Program-made: the position numbers and the translations under genes
NCBI RefSeq assembly: GCF_000763295.1
Contig: NZ_JRJE01000032.1
Span: 558,001-622,000 of the forward strand
Direction: 5' to 3'
DNA from: Thalassospira australica
GTDB lineage: Bacteria; Pseudomonadota; Alphaproteobacteria; Rhodospirillales; Thalassospiraceae
Length of the DNA: 64,000 nt
Shown here: positions 18,171 through 27,318 of the stretch, one piece after another
Numbering within the stretch: the first letter of the stretch is position 1
Layout: every line of letters begins with the position of its first letter
The notes under the pieces: model-generated
What the model was told of the DNA's origin: nothing
Database searches by the model: none
The model's input: only the letters and a program-made list of their open reading frames with translations

Positions 18171-18575
18171 ATGCCAGCTGGAAATGATCTTCTGATCGTT
18201 GGAGTCGATGATGACCCCAAGAGTCTGGTTCTGCTGAAACGAATCGTTGAAAGTAGCGGTTTTTCGTTTCAGGGCGTTTCCTCTGGCAAGGAACTTCTCA
18301 AGTTATTGAAAACAAGGCGTCCGCGCATCATCCTGATGGATATCATGATGCCCGACATGAACGGCTTTGAGACAGCCCTGAATGTCCGGACCTATTTTCC
18401 CGATCTTGCCTGCGCGATCATCTATGTCACGGCCCGCCAGGGCGAAGAGGATCTGCGCGGTGGTGTTGCCGCAGGTGGGAATGATTTCGTTCTCAAACCC
18501 ATCAACCGGGAAAAGCTGATGAGCCGAGTCGAAAAATGGATCGGGCGGGCCCATACCATCAAAACCGCAGTGTGA
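18171..18575 (+). CDS. Single-domain response regulator (receiver only)
   Basis: 134 residues: one CheY-like receiver domain with no output domain. Acidic pocket GVDDDP near residue 12, phosphoacceptor Asp in ILMDIMMPDMNG (about residue 56), conserved Thr in YVTAR and Lys in VLKPIN. It would be phosphorylated by a histidine kinase and act by protein contact, as in phosphorelays or motility control. No kinase is adjacent; a PAS histidine kinase lies 6 kb away on the other strand, with no evidence that the two are partners. The gene's stop codon sits inside its terminator hairpin. Confidence 0.92.
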   Translation: MPAGNDLLIVGVDDDPKSLVLLKRIVESSGFSFQGVSSGKELLKLLKTRRPRIILMDIMMPDMNGFETALNVRTYFPDLACAIIYVTARQGEEDLRGGVAAGGNDFVLKPINREKLMSRVEKWIGRAHTIKTAV

Positions 18576-18600
18576 CTCTTCTCTGCCGGTTTATTGTTTC
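18562..18600 (+). terminator. Terminator overlapping the receiver-domain gene stop codon
   Basis: AAACCGCAG (18562-18570) pairs with CTGCCGGTTT (18583-18592) with one bulged C. ATTGTTTC follows. The TGA stop (18573-18575) is in the loop. Confidence 0.55.
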
Positions 18601-18647
18601 TCATTGAGAATACCAAGCATTGTGATTACGGCGTGTGTTTTGTGGGG

Positions 18648-19598
18648 CTATGACCCAAGCCATGCCATGATCGGATCAATATAGGCTGAATACAGTGAAA
18701 AACTGATGACACCCAGTGCGGTCGTCACCAGTACAATAGATGAACTGCGCACGATATAGCGGTCATAGGTCGTCGCAACGACAAAAATATTGCCTGCAGT
18801 CGGAAGTGCGGCGAGTAGCAAAACGGCTTTGGTTTCAATTCCGATTTCGGTGCCGATCACCCAGAAGCTTAAAAATACAGCAATTGGATGGATGATCAGT
18901 TTGGCGACGGACATAGTGGCAAGCTCGGCGCGTTTTTCGGCAAGCGGGCGACCTACAAGTGCAACACCAATGGCAAACAGAGCAGATGGACCAGCGCTTT
19001 GCCCCAGCAAATCAAGCAGATAGTCCACACCATCCGGCCATTTAAGATCAAGCAAGCTTGCCATCACCCCAAATGCGATCGCCAGTACAACCGGGTTGGT
19101 CAGAGTGCCGCTTAAAATCTTGCTAACCGGATTTTCGCCCTTGGCATGTTTGGAGCCCTCAAGCAGCAACAGGGAAAGTGGCAGCATCACAATCAAATCA
19201 ACCGCAAGGGCAACAATAAGCGGTACGGTTGCTGCTGGCCCCAATAAACCGACAATAAGCGGTAACCCCATGAACCCGACGTTCCCCATGGTGCCGCCAA
19301 AGGCAAACAGGGTTTGACAGGCAGGATCAAGATGGAACGCCCTGGCTGCGATCCAACGACAGAGGCCATAGACCAAAATGGTCGCGCCGCCATAGGCGGC
19401 TATGATCTCGGGTTGCCATATTTCTGCGGGGCTTCGCGTTGCAAGCGCTTTGAACAAAAGGGCAGGCAGGGCAAAGTAAAAGACAAAACCATTAATTCCG
19501 CGCATCCCGTCGGGGGTCACAATTCGGAATTTTCCGCCAAGCCAGCCAAGGCCGATCAGGGCAAAAAACGGCAAAATGATTGATGTAATTTCTGACAT
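18648..19598 (-). CDS. AEC family transporter (auxin efflux carrier-like)
   Basis: 316 residues with about ten hydrophobic helices spread evenly and no large soluble domain. The start MSEITSIILPFFALIGLGWLGG and the central FGGTMGNVGFMGLPL and NPVVLAIAFG blocks are typical of the AEC family (PF03547), secondary carriers that often export or import small carboxylates such as malate. No metabolic neighbour suggests a substrate. Confidence 0.88.
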   Translation of the reverse strand: MSEITSIILPFFALIGLGWLGGKFRIVTPDGMRGINGFVFYFALPALLFKALATRSPAEIWQPEIIAAYGGATILVYGLCRWIAARAFHLDPACQTLFAFGGTMGNVGFMGLPLIVGLLGPAATVPLIVALAVDLIVMLPLSLLLLEGSKHAKGENPVSKILSGTLTNPVVLAIAFGVMASLLDLKWPDGVDYLLDLLGQSAGPSALFAIGVALVGRPLAEKRAELATMSVAKLIIHPIAVFLSFWVIGTEIGIETKAVLLLAALPTAGNIFVVATTYDRYIVRSSSIVLVTTALGVISFSLYSAYIDPIMAWLGS

Positions 19599-19712
19599 AT
19601 GATCAAGCGGTTATCGAAATGTGCGATGGTGGGACGGGCGGCGAAATGTGATGTTGGGGCACAATGACCGCCCAATGCCGCAAAAAGCAAGGGGAAAGGC
19701 GTGAATTGGCCC

Positions 19713-19741
19713 TTGAAAAAGGTAAAGTCGGAGTCTATAAC
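19713..19741 (+). promoter_or_regulatory. Sigma-70 promoter of rpmI-rplT
   Basis: TTGAAA (19713-19718), 17-base spacer, TATAAC (19736-19741). Close to consensus with optimal spacing. Transcription would start near 19748, leaving a leader of about 100 bases, long enough for control by L20, which binds its own mRNA in other bacteria. Confidence 0.7.
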
Positions 19742-19851
19742 CACCCGTCCCCAAAACAGGTGGTGAGGCTGGAAGGTTTGTCATGAACTTTCAGGGCATG
19801 CCCAGCCGCCGTAGGGGATTTCGTTTTCATTGCTTTTGCAAGGATAGAAAA

Positions 19852-20049
19852 ATGCCCAAGATGAAGACCAAAGCGAGCGCGAAAAAACGCTTTCGCCTGA
19901 CCGCCAGCGGAAAAGTCCGTCACAACGTGGCAAACAAGCGCCACCTTCTGACTGCGAAACCGACCAAGATGAAGCGCCAGGCTCGTGGCACGGAGATTCT
20001 CTGTGACGCAGATGCCCGCATCGTCAAAAAATTCCTGCCGTACGGTTAA
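19852..20049 (+). CDS. rpmI: 50S ribosomal protein L35
   Basis: 65 residues from the ATG at 19852, which follows AAGGA. The frame is open from 19783, but L35 begins PKMKTKASAKKRFR. Strongly basic, with the family's KRHLLTAKPTKMKRQARG segment. Co-transcribed with rplT 17 bases later, the standard order. Confidence 0.97.
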   Translation: MPKMKTKASAKKRFRLTASGKVRHNVANKRHLLTAKPTKMKRQARGTEILCDADARIVKKFLPYG

Positions 20050-20066
20050 GGTTGAAGGAGAGTTAA

Positions 20067-20423
20067 ATGGCTCGTGTAAAAGGGGGCGTGTCTTCACACG
20101 CTCGTCACCGCAAGGTTATTAAGGCTGCCAAGGGTTACCGCGGTCGCCGCAACAATACTTTCCGCACCGCCGTTCAGGCTGTGGAAAAAGGTCTGCAGTA
20201 TGCATACCGCGATCGTCGCGTTAAGAAACGCCAGTTCCGCTCGCTCTGGATCCAGCGTATCAACGCTGGCGCACGTGAGAACGGTCTGAGCTACTCCCAG
20301 TTCATGAACGGCCTGAAGAAGGCTGGTGTTGAGCTGGACCGTAAAGTTCTTGCCGACATCGCAGTGCGTGAGCCGGAAGCTTTCAAAGCTCTGGTCACCC
20401 AGGCGCAGGCTGCACTGGACTGA
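20067..20423 (+). CDS. rplT: 50S ribosomal protein L20
   Basis: 118 residues, the normal length. N-terminal basic tail [27 protein letters not shown] is the rRNA-binding extension; the C-terminal half includes [21 protein letters not shown]. It is an early assembly protein of the 50S subunit and in other bacteria a repressor of its own operon. GGAGAG precedes the ATG. A terminator follows, ahead of pheS. Confidence 0.98.
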   Translation: MARVKGGVSSHARHRKVIKAAKGYRGRRNNTFRTAVQAVEKGLQYAYRDRRVKKRQFRSLWIQRINAGARENGLSYSQFMNGLKKAGVELDRKVLADIAVREPEAFKALVTQAQAALD

Positions 20424-20468
20424 TAAACCTTTGTAAAAAGGTTTTATCGGCACTTGCCTGATTTGATC

Positions 20469-20503
20469 GGGGGCGGCCATATTGGCCGTCCCCTTTCTTT
20501 TTG
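20469..20503 (+). terminator. Rho-independent terminator between rplT and pheS
   Basis: GGGGGCGGCCA (20469-20479) pairs with TGGCCGTCCCC (20483-20493), loop TAT, followed by TTTCTTTTTG. It ends only about 35 bases before the pheS start, so pheST may depend on partial readthrough, or the hairpin may act as an attenuator. Confidence 0.85.
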
Positions 20504-20537
20504 TGATTTTTAAACCCAAGCCAAAGCGTCGGAAGTT

Positions 20538-21608
20538 ATGGAAAACATCGAAGCATTGCGCGAAGAGGTTCTGGCGGAAGTCGAAAAGGCAGCGGATCTG
20601 ACCGTGCTTGAAGACGTCCGCATCAGCGCCCTTGGCAAGAAAGGCCGTATTACCGGCCTGATGAAGAACCTTGGCAAGATGGACCCCGATCAGCGCCGTG
20701 AATTTGGTCAGACACTGAACGCCGTCAAAGACCAGGTTGCCAGCGCAATCGAAACCCGCAAAACTGCCCTTGAAGATGCTGCCCTTGAAGCACGTCTGTC
20801 GGGCGAGCGGATCGACGTCACCCTGTCTTCACGTCCGGATGAGACCGCGGGTCGCATTCACCCGATCAGCCAGACGATTGATGAAATCGTCTCGATCTTC
20901 GGCGAGATGGGCTTTGCCCTTGCCGAAGGGCCGGACGTCGAGGACGACTTCCATAACTTTACCGCCCTTAACATTCCGCCGGAACATCCCGCGCGTGAAA
21001 TGCAGGACACCTTTTATCTGCCCGAACAGGAAGATGGTTCGCGCCTTGTGCTGCGTACCCATACATCCCCGGTGCAGATCAGAACCATGCAGTCGAAAAC
21101 CCCGCCAATTCGCATCATTGCGCCGGGGCGTACCTATCGCTCTGACAGCGATATGACCCATACGCCGATGTTCCATCAGGTCGAAGGTCTGGTGATCGAC
21201 AAGAAGACCCACATGGGTCATCTGAAGGGCTGCCTGCTTGAGTTCGTCAAAACCTATTTCGAACTTGATGATGTGCCGGTACGCTATCGTCCAAGCTTCT
21301 TCCCGTTCACCGAACCGAGTGCAGAAATGGATATCGGTTGCTCGCGTAAAGGCGGAGAGCTCAAGATTGGTGAAGGTGACGACTGGCTGGAAATTCTTGG
21401 CTGCGGCATGGTTCACCCGCGGGTTCTGTCTGCCTGTGGTCTTGATCCGGAAGAATATCAGGGCTTTGCCTTTGGCATGGGGATCGAACGTATTGCGATG
21501 CTGAAATATGGCATTCCTGATCTTCGCACCTTCTTCGATACCGATCTGCGCTGGCTGAAACATTATGGTTTTGTGCCGCTGGATGTACCGAACATGGTAA
21601 GGGGCTGA
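20538..21608 (+). CDS. pheS: Phenylalanyl-tRNA synthetase alpha subunit
   Basis: 356 residues. After the N-terminal coiled-coil tRNA-binding region (about 1-90) comes the class II catalytic core: motif 1 near [19 protein letters not shown], motif 2 near [26 protein letters not shown], motif 3 [17 protein letters not shown]. It charges tRNA-Phe as an alpha2-beta2 enzyme with PheT, whose gene begins five bases after the pheS stop. Confidence 0.98.
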   Translation: MENIEALREEVLAEVEKAADLTVLEDVRISALGKKGRITGLMKNLGKMDPDQRREFGQTLNAVKDQVASAIETRKTALEDAALEARLSGERIDVTLSSRPDETAGRIHPISQTIDEIVSIFGEMGFALAEGPDVEDDFHNFTALNIPPEHPAREMQDTFYLPEQEDGSRLVLRTHTSPVQIRTMQSKTPPIRIIAPGRTYRSDSDMTHTPMFHQVEGLVIDKKTHMGHLKGCLLEFVKTYFELDDVPVRYRPSFFPFTEPSAEMDIGCSRKGGELKIGEGDDWLEILGCGMVHPRVLSACGLDPEEYQGFAFGMGIERIAMLKYGIPDLRTFFDTDLRWLKHYGFVPLDVPNMVRG

Positions 21609-21612
21609 GATT

Positions 21613-24021
21613 ATGAAATTCACACTGAATTGGCTAAAACAGCACCTTGATACCGATGCGTCGATCGAGGTGGTTGCCGAAAAACTGACTGATATTGGTC
21701 TGGAAATCGAAGACGTCACTGATCGCGCCGCAGCACTGGCCGACATCCGTGTCGCCCATATCATCGAGGCTGGTCAACATCCCGATGCCGACCGCCTGAA
21801 ACTTTGCCGGGTTAATACTGGCGAGAAAACCATTCAGGTCGTTTGTGGTGCGCCGAATGCGCGTACTGGGATCAAGGTCGCACTGGCACAGCCCGGCGCG
21901 ATCATTCCAATTGATGGCTCCAAGTTGAAACCGGGAAAAATCCGCGGTGTCGAAAGTCAGGGCATGATGTGCTCCACCCGTGAGCTGTGCCTGGGTGACG
22001 ACCATGACGGCATCATCGAGCTGCCCGAAGACGCCGAAATCGGTGCACCGGTTGCCGCCGTTCTTGGTGCGGATGATCCGATCATTGAAATCGGCCTGAC
22101 GCCGAACCGTCCGGATTGTACCGCTGTGCGCGGGATTGCCCGCGATCTGGCTGCGGCTGGCATCGGCACGCTTAAGGCCGATCCGCGTCAGGAAGCGGTC
22201 GCTGGTTCATTTGACAGCCCGATCAACGTCGCAATTAGCAGCGACATCACAGCAAAAAACGCAGTTCCGGCATTTTATGGCCGTTACATCCGTGGTGTGA
22301 AAAATGCTGAAAGCCCGGATTGGCTCAAAGCCCGTCTGGAAGCCATCGGTCTGCGTCCGATCTCGGCACTGGTTGATATCACCAACCTTGTGACCCACGA
22401 TCTGGGCCGCCCGCTGCATGTTTTTGATGCCGACAAGCTGTCGGGTGACATCAATGTGCGCTACGCGACCAATGGTGAAAAGGTCGCAGCCCTTGATAAC
22501 AAGGAATACGAACTTTCCGATTCCATGGTTGTCATTGCAGATCAGGCAAAGGCGCTTGGCATTGGCGGGATCATCGGTGGCGAAGAAACCGGCTGCCTTG
22601 AAGAAACCACCAACGTGTTTGTTGAATGTGCATTGTTCGATCCGATCAGCATTGCCAAGACTGGCCGGAAGCTTCAACTGAACTCTGATGCACGCTATCG
22701 GTTTGAGCGTGGCGTTGATCCGCAGTCGATCGCATGGGGCATGGAAGTCGCCACGCACCTGATCACGGAAATCTGTGGCGGTGACGTTTCGCATGTGGTT
22801 AAGGCGGGCGAAGTTCCCAACCCACGCAACAGCTTTGATCTGCGCATTGATCGGATCAAGGAATTGGGCGGTGTTGCCGTCGAGGCGGATCGTGCCATCG
22901 AGATTCTGAAATCGCTTGGTTTTGAGGTTAGTGGATCTGCACCGGTCATTACCGCTGTCGCACCAACCTGGCGTCCAGATATTATCGGTGAAGCCGATCT
23001 GGTCGAGGAAGTCCTTCGCATTGTCGGTTATGACAAGATCCCGACCGTGCCGCTCGAACGTGAAAGCAGCCTGCCGGTCCCGGCCCTGTCACCAATGCAA
23101 AAGCGTGTTGGTCTGACCCGTCGTGTGCTGGCATCGCGTGGCCTTTATGAAACCGTGACCTGGGCATTTACCGATTCGCGTTGGGCCAAACTGTTTGGTG
23201 AACTCAAAGACGGTCTGTATCTGGCCAATCCGATCAGCTCGGATCTTGATATCATGCGTCCGAATGCCTTGATCAATATGATCGCGGCTGCGGGTCGCAA
23301 TCAGGCGCGCAGCTTTGCAGATCTTGCGTTGTTTGAAGTCGGGCCGGAATTCTTTGGTGATCAACCGGGCGATCAGCGTCTGGTGGCTGCTGGCCTTCGT
23401 GCCGGATCGACCACCGCGCGCAGTTGGACCGGTTCCCGTCGTGATGTTGATGTCTTTGACGTCAAGGCGGATGCCGAAGCCCTGATTGATGCGCTTGGTG
23501 CAAATGCCGCAAACGTTCAGGTCAATACAGACGGTGCGCCAAGCTGGTATCATCCGGGGCGTTCAGCAGCCCTGCAGCTTGGCCCGAAAAACGTGCTGGG
23601 CTATTTCGGTGAATTGCACCCCAAAGTGTTGAAGGCACTTGGTGTTAAAGGTCGCGTTGTGGCGTTTGAGCTGTTCGTCGAAAACCTTCCGATGCCGAAG
23701 AAAAAAGGCACGTCCCGTCCGCCGCTGAATGCTTCAAGCTTCCAGTCGGTTGAGCGTGATTTTGCCTTCCTGCTTGATGAAGATGTAAAGGCCGACGCCA
23801 TTATCAAGGCTGCCAAAAGTGCTGATCGCAACCTGATCACGGATGTGACGATCTTTGATCTCTATGCTGGCAAGGGTATCGAGGATGGCAAGAAATCATT
23901 GGCCTTCTCAATCACCCTTCAGCCGACCAAGGCAACGTTGACCGAAGAAGAAATCGAAGCGGTCAGTAAAAAGGTTGTCGCGGCTGTTGAAAAAGCAACA
24001 GGTGGCTCCTTGCGCGCTTAA
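21613..24021 (+). CDS. pheT: Phenylalanyl-tRNA synthetase beta subunit
   Basis: 802 residues, the normal size. Domains in order: an EMAP/tRNA-binding domain (about 40-150, with AGQHPDADRLKLC), the B3/B4 editing domain that removes Tyr from tRNA-Phe (about 215-390, with GLRPISALVDITN), B5 (about 405-475), the catalytic-like core (about 490-690) and a C-terminal ferredoxin-fold anticodon-binding domain. Partner of PheS in one operon, ending at a clear terminator. Confidence 0.98.
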   Translation: MKFTLNWLKQHLDTDASIEVVAEKLTDIGLEIEDVTDRAAALADIRVAHIIEAGQHPDADRLKLCRVNTGEKTIQVVCGAPNARTGIKVALAQPGAIIPIDGSKLKPGKIRGVESQGMMCSTRELCLGDDHDGIIELPEDAEIGAPVAAVLGADDPIIEIGLTPNRPDCTAVRGIARDLAAAGIGTLKADPRQEAVAGSFDSPINVAISSDITAKNAVPAFYGRYIRGVKNAESPDWLKARLEAIGLRPISALVDITNLVTHDLGRPLHVFDADKLSGDINVRYATNGEKVAALDNKEYELSDSMVVIADQAKALGIGGIIGGEETGCLEETTNVFVECALFDPISIAKTGRKLQLNSDARYRFERGVDPQSIAWGMEVATHLITEICGGDVSHVVKAGEVPNPRNSFDLRIDRIKELGGVAVEADRAIEILKSLGFEVSGSAPVITAVAPTWRPDIIGEADLVEEVLRIVGYDKIPTVPLERESSLPVPALSPMQKRVGLTRRVLASRGLYETVTWAFTDSRWAKLFGELKDGLYLANPISSDLDIMRPNALINMIAAAGRNQARSFADLALFEVGPEFFGDQPGDQRLVAAGLRAGSTTARSWTGSRRDVDVFDVKADAEALIDALGANAANVQVNTDGAPSWYHPGRSAALQLGPKNVLGYFGELHPKVLKALGVKGRVVAFELFVENLPMPKKKGTSRPPLNASSFQSVERDFAFLLDEDVKADAIIKAAKSADRNLITDVTIFDLYAGKGIEDGKKSLAFSITLQPTKATLTEEEIEAVSKKVVAAVEKATGGSLRA

Positions 24022-24048
24022 CTCCGCATCGGGAAACCAAAAGCAATA

Positions 24049-24086
24049 GAAACGGGCCGCTCCTGCGTGGGGTGGCCCGTTTTTGT
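24049..24086 (+). terminator. Rho-independent terminator after pheT
   Basis: AAACGGGCC (24050-24058) pairs with GGCCCGTTT after an internal loop, followed by TTTG. Also suitable for ending the convergent lipoprotein gene. Confidence 0.8.
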
Positions 24087-24136
24087 AACTGGGTTATATT
24101 TTACGGTGTGAATTTCAGGCCCAAAAGCGGTTAAAT

Positions 24137-24613
24137 TTACCGACCGGGGCGCTTGCGCAGAATGGCATATTCGTCTTCATCCAGATCAAGCGCGATCAGG
24201 TCGGGACCATTGGTAAAGATGTGCCATTCCATATCGGTGTCATCGCATTCGATGGCAAGTTGATCGACCATGCTGTTCCATTCGCAGCTTTCACGATCAT
24301 CATCAGCGTCCAGTCGCCCCGTGCCGTTGTCATACAGTCGCATGACCAGAAGCTTCTCATCCTCGTCAATCGAATAAATGGCATATGTTTCGTTTGCAAA
24401 ACGGTAGTTGATTTCTGCGCCATCAAGCCTGCGCCAGCCGCGTGGCAACGGTTCGCCCGGTTCATGTTCGGCAAAGTAATGTGCAAGTGTTTGCATATGG
24501 CTGTCGTTCATGGTGCGCATGTCTGAGCCACAGGCTGTCAGGGCCATAAGGCCCAGCATCGCCAGCACGGGATTGATCAGGGGGCGGCATGACAGGATCG
24601 TGGCTTTGAACAT
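24137..24613 (-). CDS. Small predicted lipoprotein, unknown function
   Basis: 158 residues. The N-terminus has a hydrophobic stretch (INPVLAMLGLMALTACGS) ending in a lipobox, LTAC, with Cys at about residue 28, so the mature protein would be lipid-anchored. The remainder is acidic and contains alternating beta-like segments (AIYSIDEDEKLLVMRLYDNG). I do not recognise a family. It lies about 100 bases downstream of the histidine kinase gene on the same strand, so they may be transcribed together, possibly as a periplasmic partner of the kinase; that link is only positional. Confidence 0.75.
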   Translation of the reverse strand: MFKATILSCRPLINPVLAMLGLMALTACGSDMRTMNDSHMQTLAHYFAEHEPGEPLPRGWRRLDGAEINYRFANETYAIYSIDEDEKLLVMRLYDNGTGRLDADDDRESCEWNSMVDQLAIECDDTDMEWHIFTNGPDLIALDLDEDEYAILRKRPGR

Positions 24614-24717
24614 CTATTGCTCCATCGCAGGCAGAGGGCAGCTTTTACCCGGCTGCCGGTTTCTGATGAAACAATAAGCAAGATGCTTGCCACACCGACG
24701 CAATGTGTCCCGGGCCA

Positions 24718-26772
24718 TCAGGCGGAATGATGTACCCGCAAGGTAAAGATGATCGTTGTGCCGGGGTCACTGATCGGGCGGCTGGTATCAAGCCAGATGC
24801 GCCCGCCGTGCTGTTCAACGATCTTCCGACACAGCGAAAGTCCAAGCCCGGTTCCGGAAAACTCGTCCTTGTGCAGGCGCTGGAACAGGCGGAAAATCCG
24901 TTGCGCGTGTTCCGGGTGAATACCAATCCCGTTGTCACGTACCGAAAACCGCCAGAAATCATGCATGATCGGATCGGGTTCGACGGTTACTGAAATGTGC
25001 GGTGGCACGCCGGGGCGGCGATATTTGATCGCATTGGACAGCAAATTCTGGAACAGCCGCGATAGGCCAATTCGGTCACCCTTGATGGTCGGAAGGTCAT
25101 CATGGGTGATGGTGGCCTGTTCCCGGCTGATTACATCCTTAAGATCGGCTTGCGCTTCATTCAGGACCAGGTTGCAGTCAATTTGATTAAATTCGTCTCC
25201 GGTGGTGCCGGTTTTGGCGTATTCAAGCAAATGACTGATCAGTTTATGCATCCGTTTGGCACCATCAACGGCATAGTCGATATATTCATCGGCTTCCTGA
25301 TCAAGGGTGCCTGCGTAACGCCGTTTAAGAAGCTGGGTATAGCTTGCAACCATGCGGAGCGGTTCCTGCAGGTCGTGGGACGCAACATAGGCAAATTGTT
25401 CAAGGTCTTCGTTGCTGCGTTTGAGCTGATCAAGCGTATCGCGCAGCTTGTTGGCGTTTTCAACGAACTCTGTCACATCACGCGCGCTACAAAAGACCAA
25501 ACCGTCAAACGGCCCGATACAATGCCATGCCAGCCAGCGCACGTTATCCTGGCGATCAAGAACGCGCAGGATTGATTTGGCATCACCAAGCATGGTGTTG
25601 TTATCGCTTTTCTGGCGCATGGCCGTCATGGCGGTTTGCTGATCATCGGGCACGAAAAGCTTGAAGAATGGCTGGTTGACGATGTCATGTACGTGCAACC
25701 CGACAAGATCTTCAAGTGCCGGGCTAAACCCGCGCAGGACACCTTCGGTATCAACAGCAATGGCTGGTTCCGGTGTATGGCGCAGGTATGTCTCGAACGG
25801 GTGGCACAACTCCTGCTGGGATGCGGTTTCCAAAAGCAGGACCGATGCAAATTGTCGGTCACTTTCAACATAGCGATGTGCCATCAGATAGAAACGCTGT
25901 GTCCGGTTGGCCGTGGTGGCGATATCGACCATTGTGCCAACCCGCTCGTCGGGCCAGACATTATCGATCAAAGGACCGCGCAATCGGTTCAGCGATGCAG
26001 GCGACAGTTTATCGAGAAAATCTGCCATGGTCGGGCTGATTTTTGCGCCAGTTGGCCCCAATATCTCAGGCCAGTTCAATTGTGTTGTCAGTTTGCCGTC
26101 AGGTGTATCAACGGGCCAGCTTATTACCGCGCAGCCGCATTCTGACAGGGTGTTTTCCGTATCGCTGAAATGTTCGGCCAAGTGGGCTGCGCGCATGTGC
26201 TGGCGTTTCAGGCGTTGCCACAACCACAAAGAAAGCCCGCAAAGTATGGTCATGGCCATCACAAACATCAACGCATGCAGGATAAAGGCATTACGCCAGT
26301 TTGCCAAAAGCGTGCTACGCGGTGTGTAAGTCACGACAATCCGGTCGATTTCCGGCAATTTGCTATAGGCCAGAACCATAACTTCACTGCTGTGAACGCA
26401 CAGCAGTGAGTCCCGTTCTGTCTGCTGTGTGCTGATGTATTCACCCAAATCACCGATCAGATGCGGCGGGATAAAGCCTTCGATCTGCTCAAGCTGATTG
26501 TTGAGCAGGCCAACCGTGATGTTTGAATTGTTTTCGACAATCGCTTGCAGGTCGGCATCATTATACAACAGCAACATTGTGCCGAGTTGATAGGTTGTTG
26601 CTTCAAGCTCGGCGCTGGCATGTTCAATTGCGCTGTCATAGAGCGTCTTCTGAATGAAAAAGAATGAAAATAGCAGAACAAACACACCCGTCAGGGTCAA
26701 AGCCGCAAGCCGCTTACGCAATGTCACAAGGCTGCGTCGTGACAGGGGGGGCTCGATTGACGTTATGAACAT
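24718..26772 (-). CDS. Membrane PAS sensor histidine kinase
   Basis: 684 residues. Two membrane helices (about 20-45 and 168-190) bracket a periplasmic sensor domain of about 120 residues. A divergent middle region, a PAS domain (about 320-430) and a short coiled coil follow. The HisKA domain has phosphoacceptor His at about residue 466 in ASHDLQEPLRMV, the phytochrome-like type. The HATPase domain has N box NLLSNAIKY, G1 DNGIGI and G2 GTGLGLSL. It would autophosphorylate on an envelope signal and pass phosphate to a response regulator. No regulator gene is adjacent, so it is an orphan kinase. Confidence 0.93.
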   Translation of the reverse strand: MFITSIEPPLSRRSLVTLRKRLAALTLTGVFVLLFSFFFIQKTLYDSAIEHASAELEATTYQLGTMLLLYNDADLQAIVENNSNITVGLLNNQLEQIEGFIPPHLIGDLGEYISTQQTERDSLLCVHSSEVMVLAYSKLPEIDRIVVTYTPRSTLLANWRNAFILHALMFVMAMTILCGLSLWLWQRLKRQHMRAAHLAEHFSDTENTLSECGCAVISWPVDTPDGKLTTQLNWPEILGPTGAKISPTMADFLDKLSPASLNRLRGPLIDNVWPDERVGTMVDIATTANRTQRFYLMAHRYVESDRQFASVLLLETASQQELCHPFETYLRHTPEPAIAVDTEGVLRGFSPALEDLVGLHVHDIVNQPFFKLFVPDDQQTAMTAMRQKSDNNTMLGDAKSILRVLDRQDNVRWLAWHCIGPFDGLVFCSARDVTEFVENANKLRDTLDQLKRSNEDLEQFAYVASHDLQEPLRMVASYTQLLKRRYAGTLDQEADEYIDYAVDGAKRMHKLISHLLEYAKTGTTGDEFNQIDCNLVLNEAQADLKDVISREQATITHDDLPTIKGDRIGLSRLFQNLLSNAIKYRRPGVPPHISVTVEPDPIMHDFWRFSVRDNGIGIHPEHAQRIFRLFQRLHKDEFSGTGLGLSLCRKIVEQHGGRIWLDTSRPISDPGTTIIFTLRVHHSA

Positions 26773-27318
26773 GTGTTTGAGGTGTCCCTGTCAAAAAGAC
26801 TGTCGCATTCCATAAGCTTGAAATCTATGTTCTTTTTGTTTGGTTGAAAAGGCTGCAAACGAACCAGCTCATGTGATTTATAACGAAACTTCCATGTGTT
26901 AGGTGCTGCTTCAAATCTCCAAACATAACGCGTTAGGGTGTAGATGAGCGTAACCGGATCGTTCCAAGGGCATCGGCTTTGAACGCTTGGTGGGGTGAAC
27001 ATAACACAACGCTTCTAATTCAGCGCAAAAACCCCTATAAACCCGCTGGTGATTGATCCGGGAAATCATCAATTCGATTTCCTGATTGATGCAATGATCA
27101 CGCAAGGCGGGTCTTCCTGTTTATGTCTGTCCGTTCGACGGATGTGATCCAACCCATCGTCGCTGCCGCCAACGGCCTGCAGACGGGGTCGGACCGCAAC
27201 AGCAAGACTTGCGATTTGCAGGTTATTGATCAACCGGTTACATGGTGATCACACCGTTTAGAAATTTATGTGCCACGCGGCGGAATGCCTGCCAATTATA
27301 GTGCCAGAAGCAGCCAAA
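26773..27318. other. Gene-free stretch between the kinase gene and lepA
   Basis: About 546 bases between two divergent genes. Only short, dissimilar open frames are present, including a 41-codon one at 27123-27248 with no recognisable product. It must contain the promoters of both flanking genes. I found no tRNA, no clear terminator and no repeat. Confidence 0.45.

Noticed and set aside
24636..24657. GGGCAGC/GCTGCC hairpin after the histidine kinase gene
   Set aside because: No T-run on either strand, so not called a terminator.
27123..27248. 41-codon plus-strand frame upstream of lepA
   Set aside because: No ribosome site, no similarity and low-complexity composition; too little support to call a gene.
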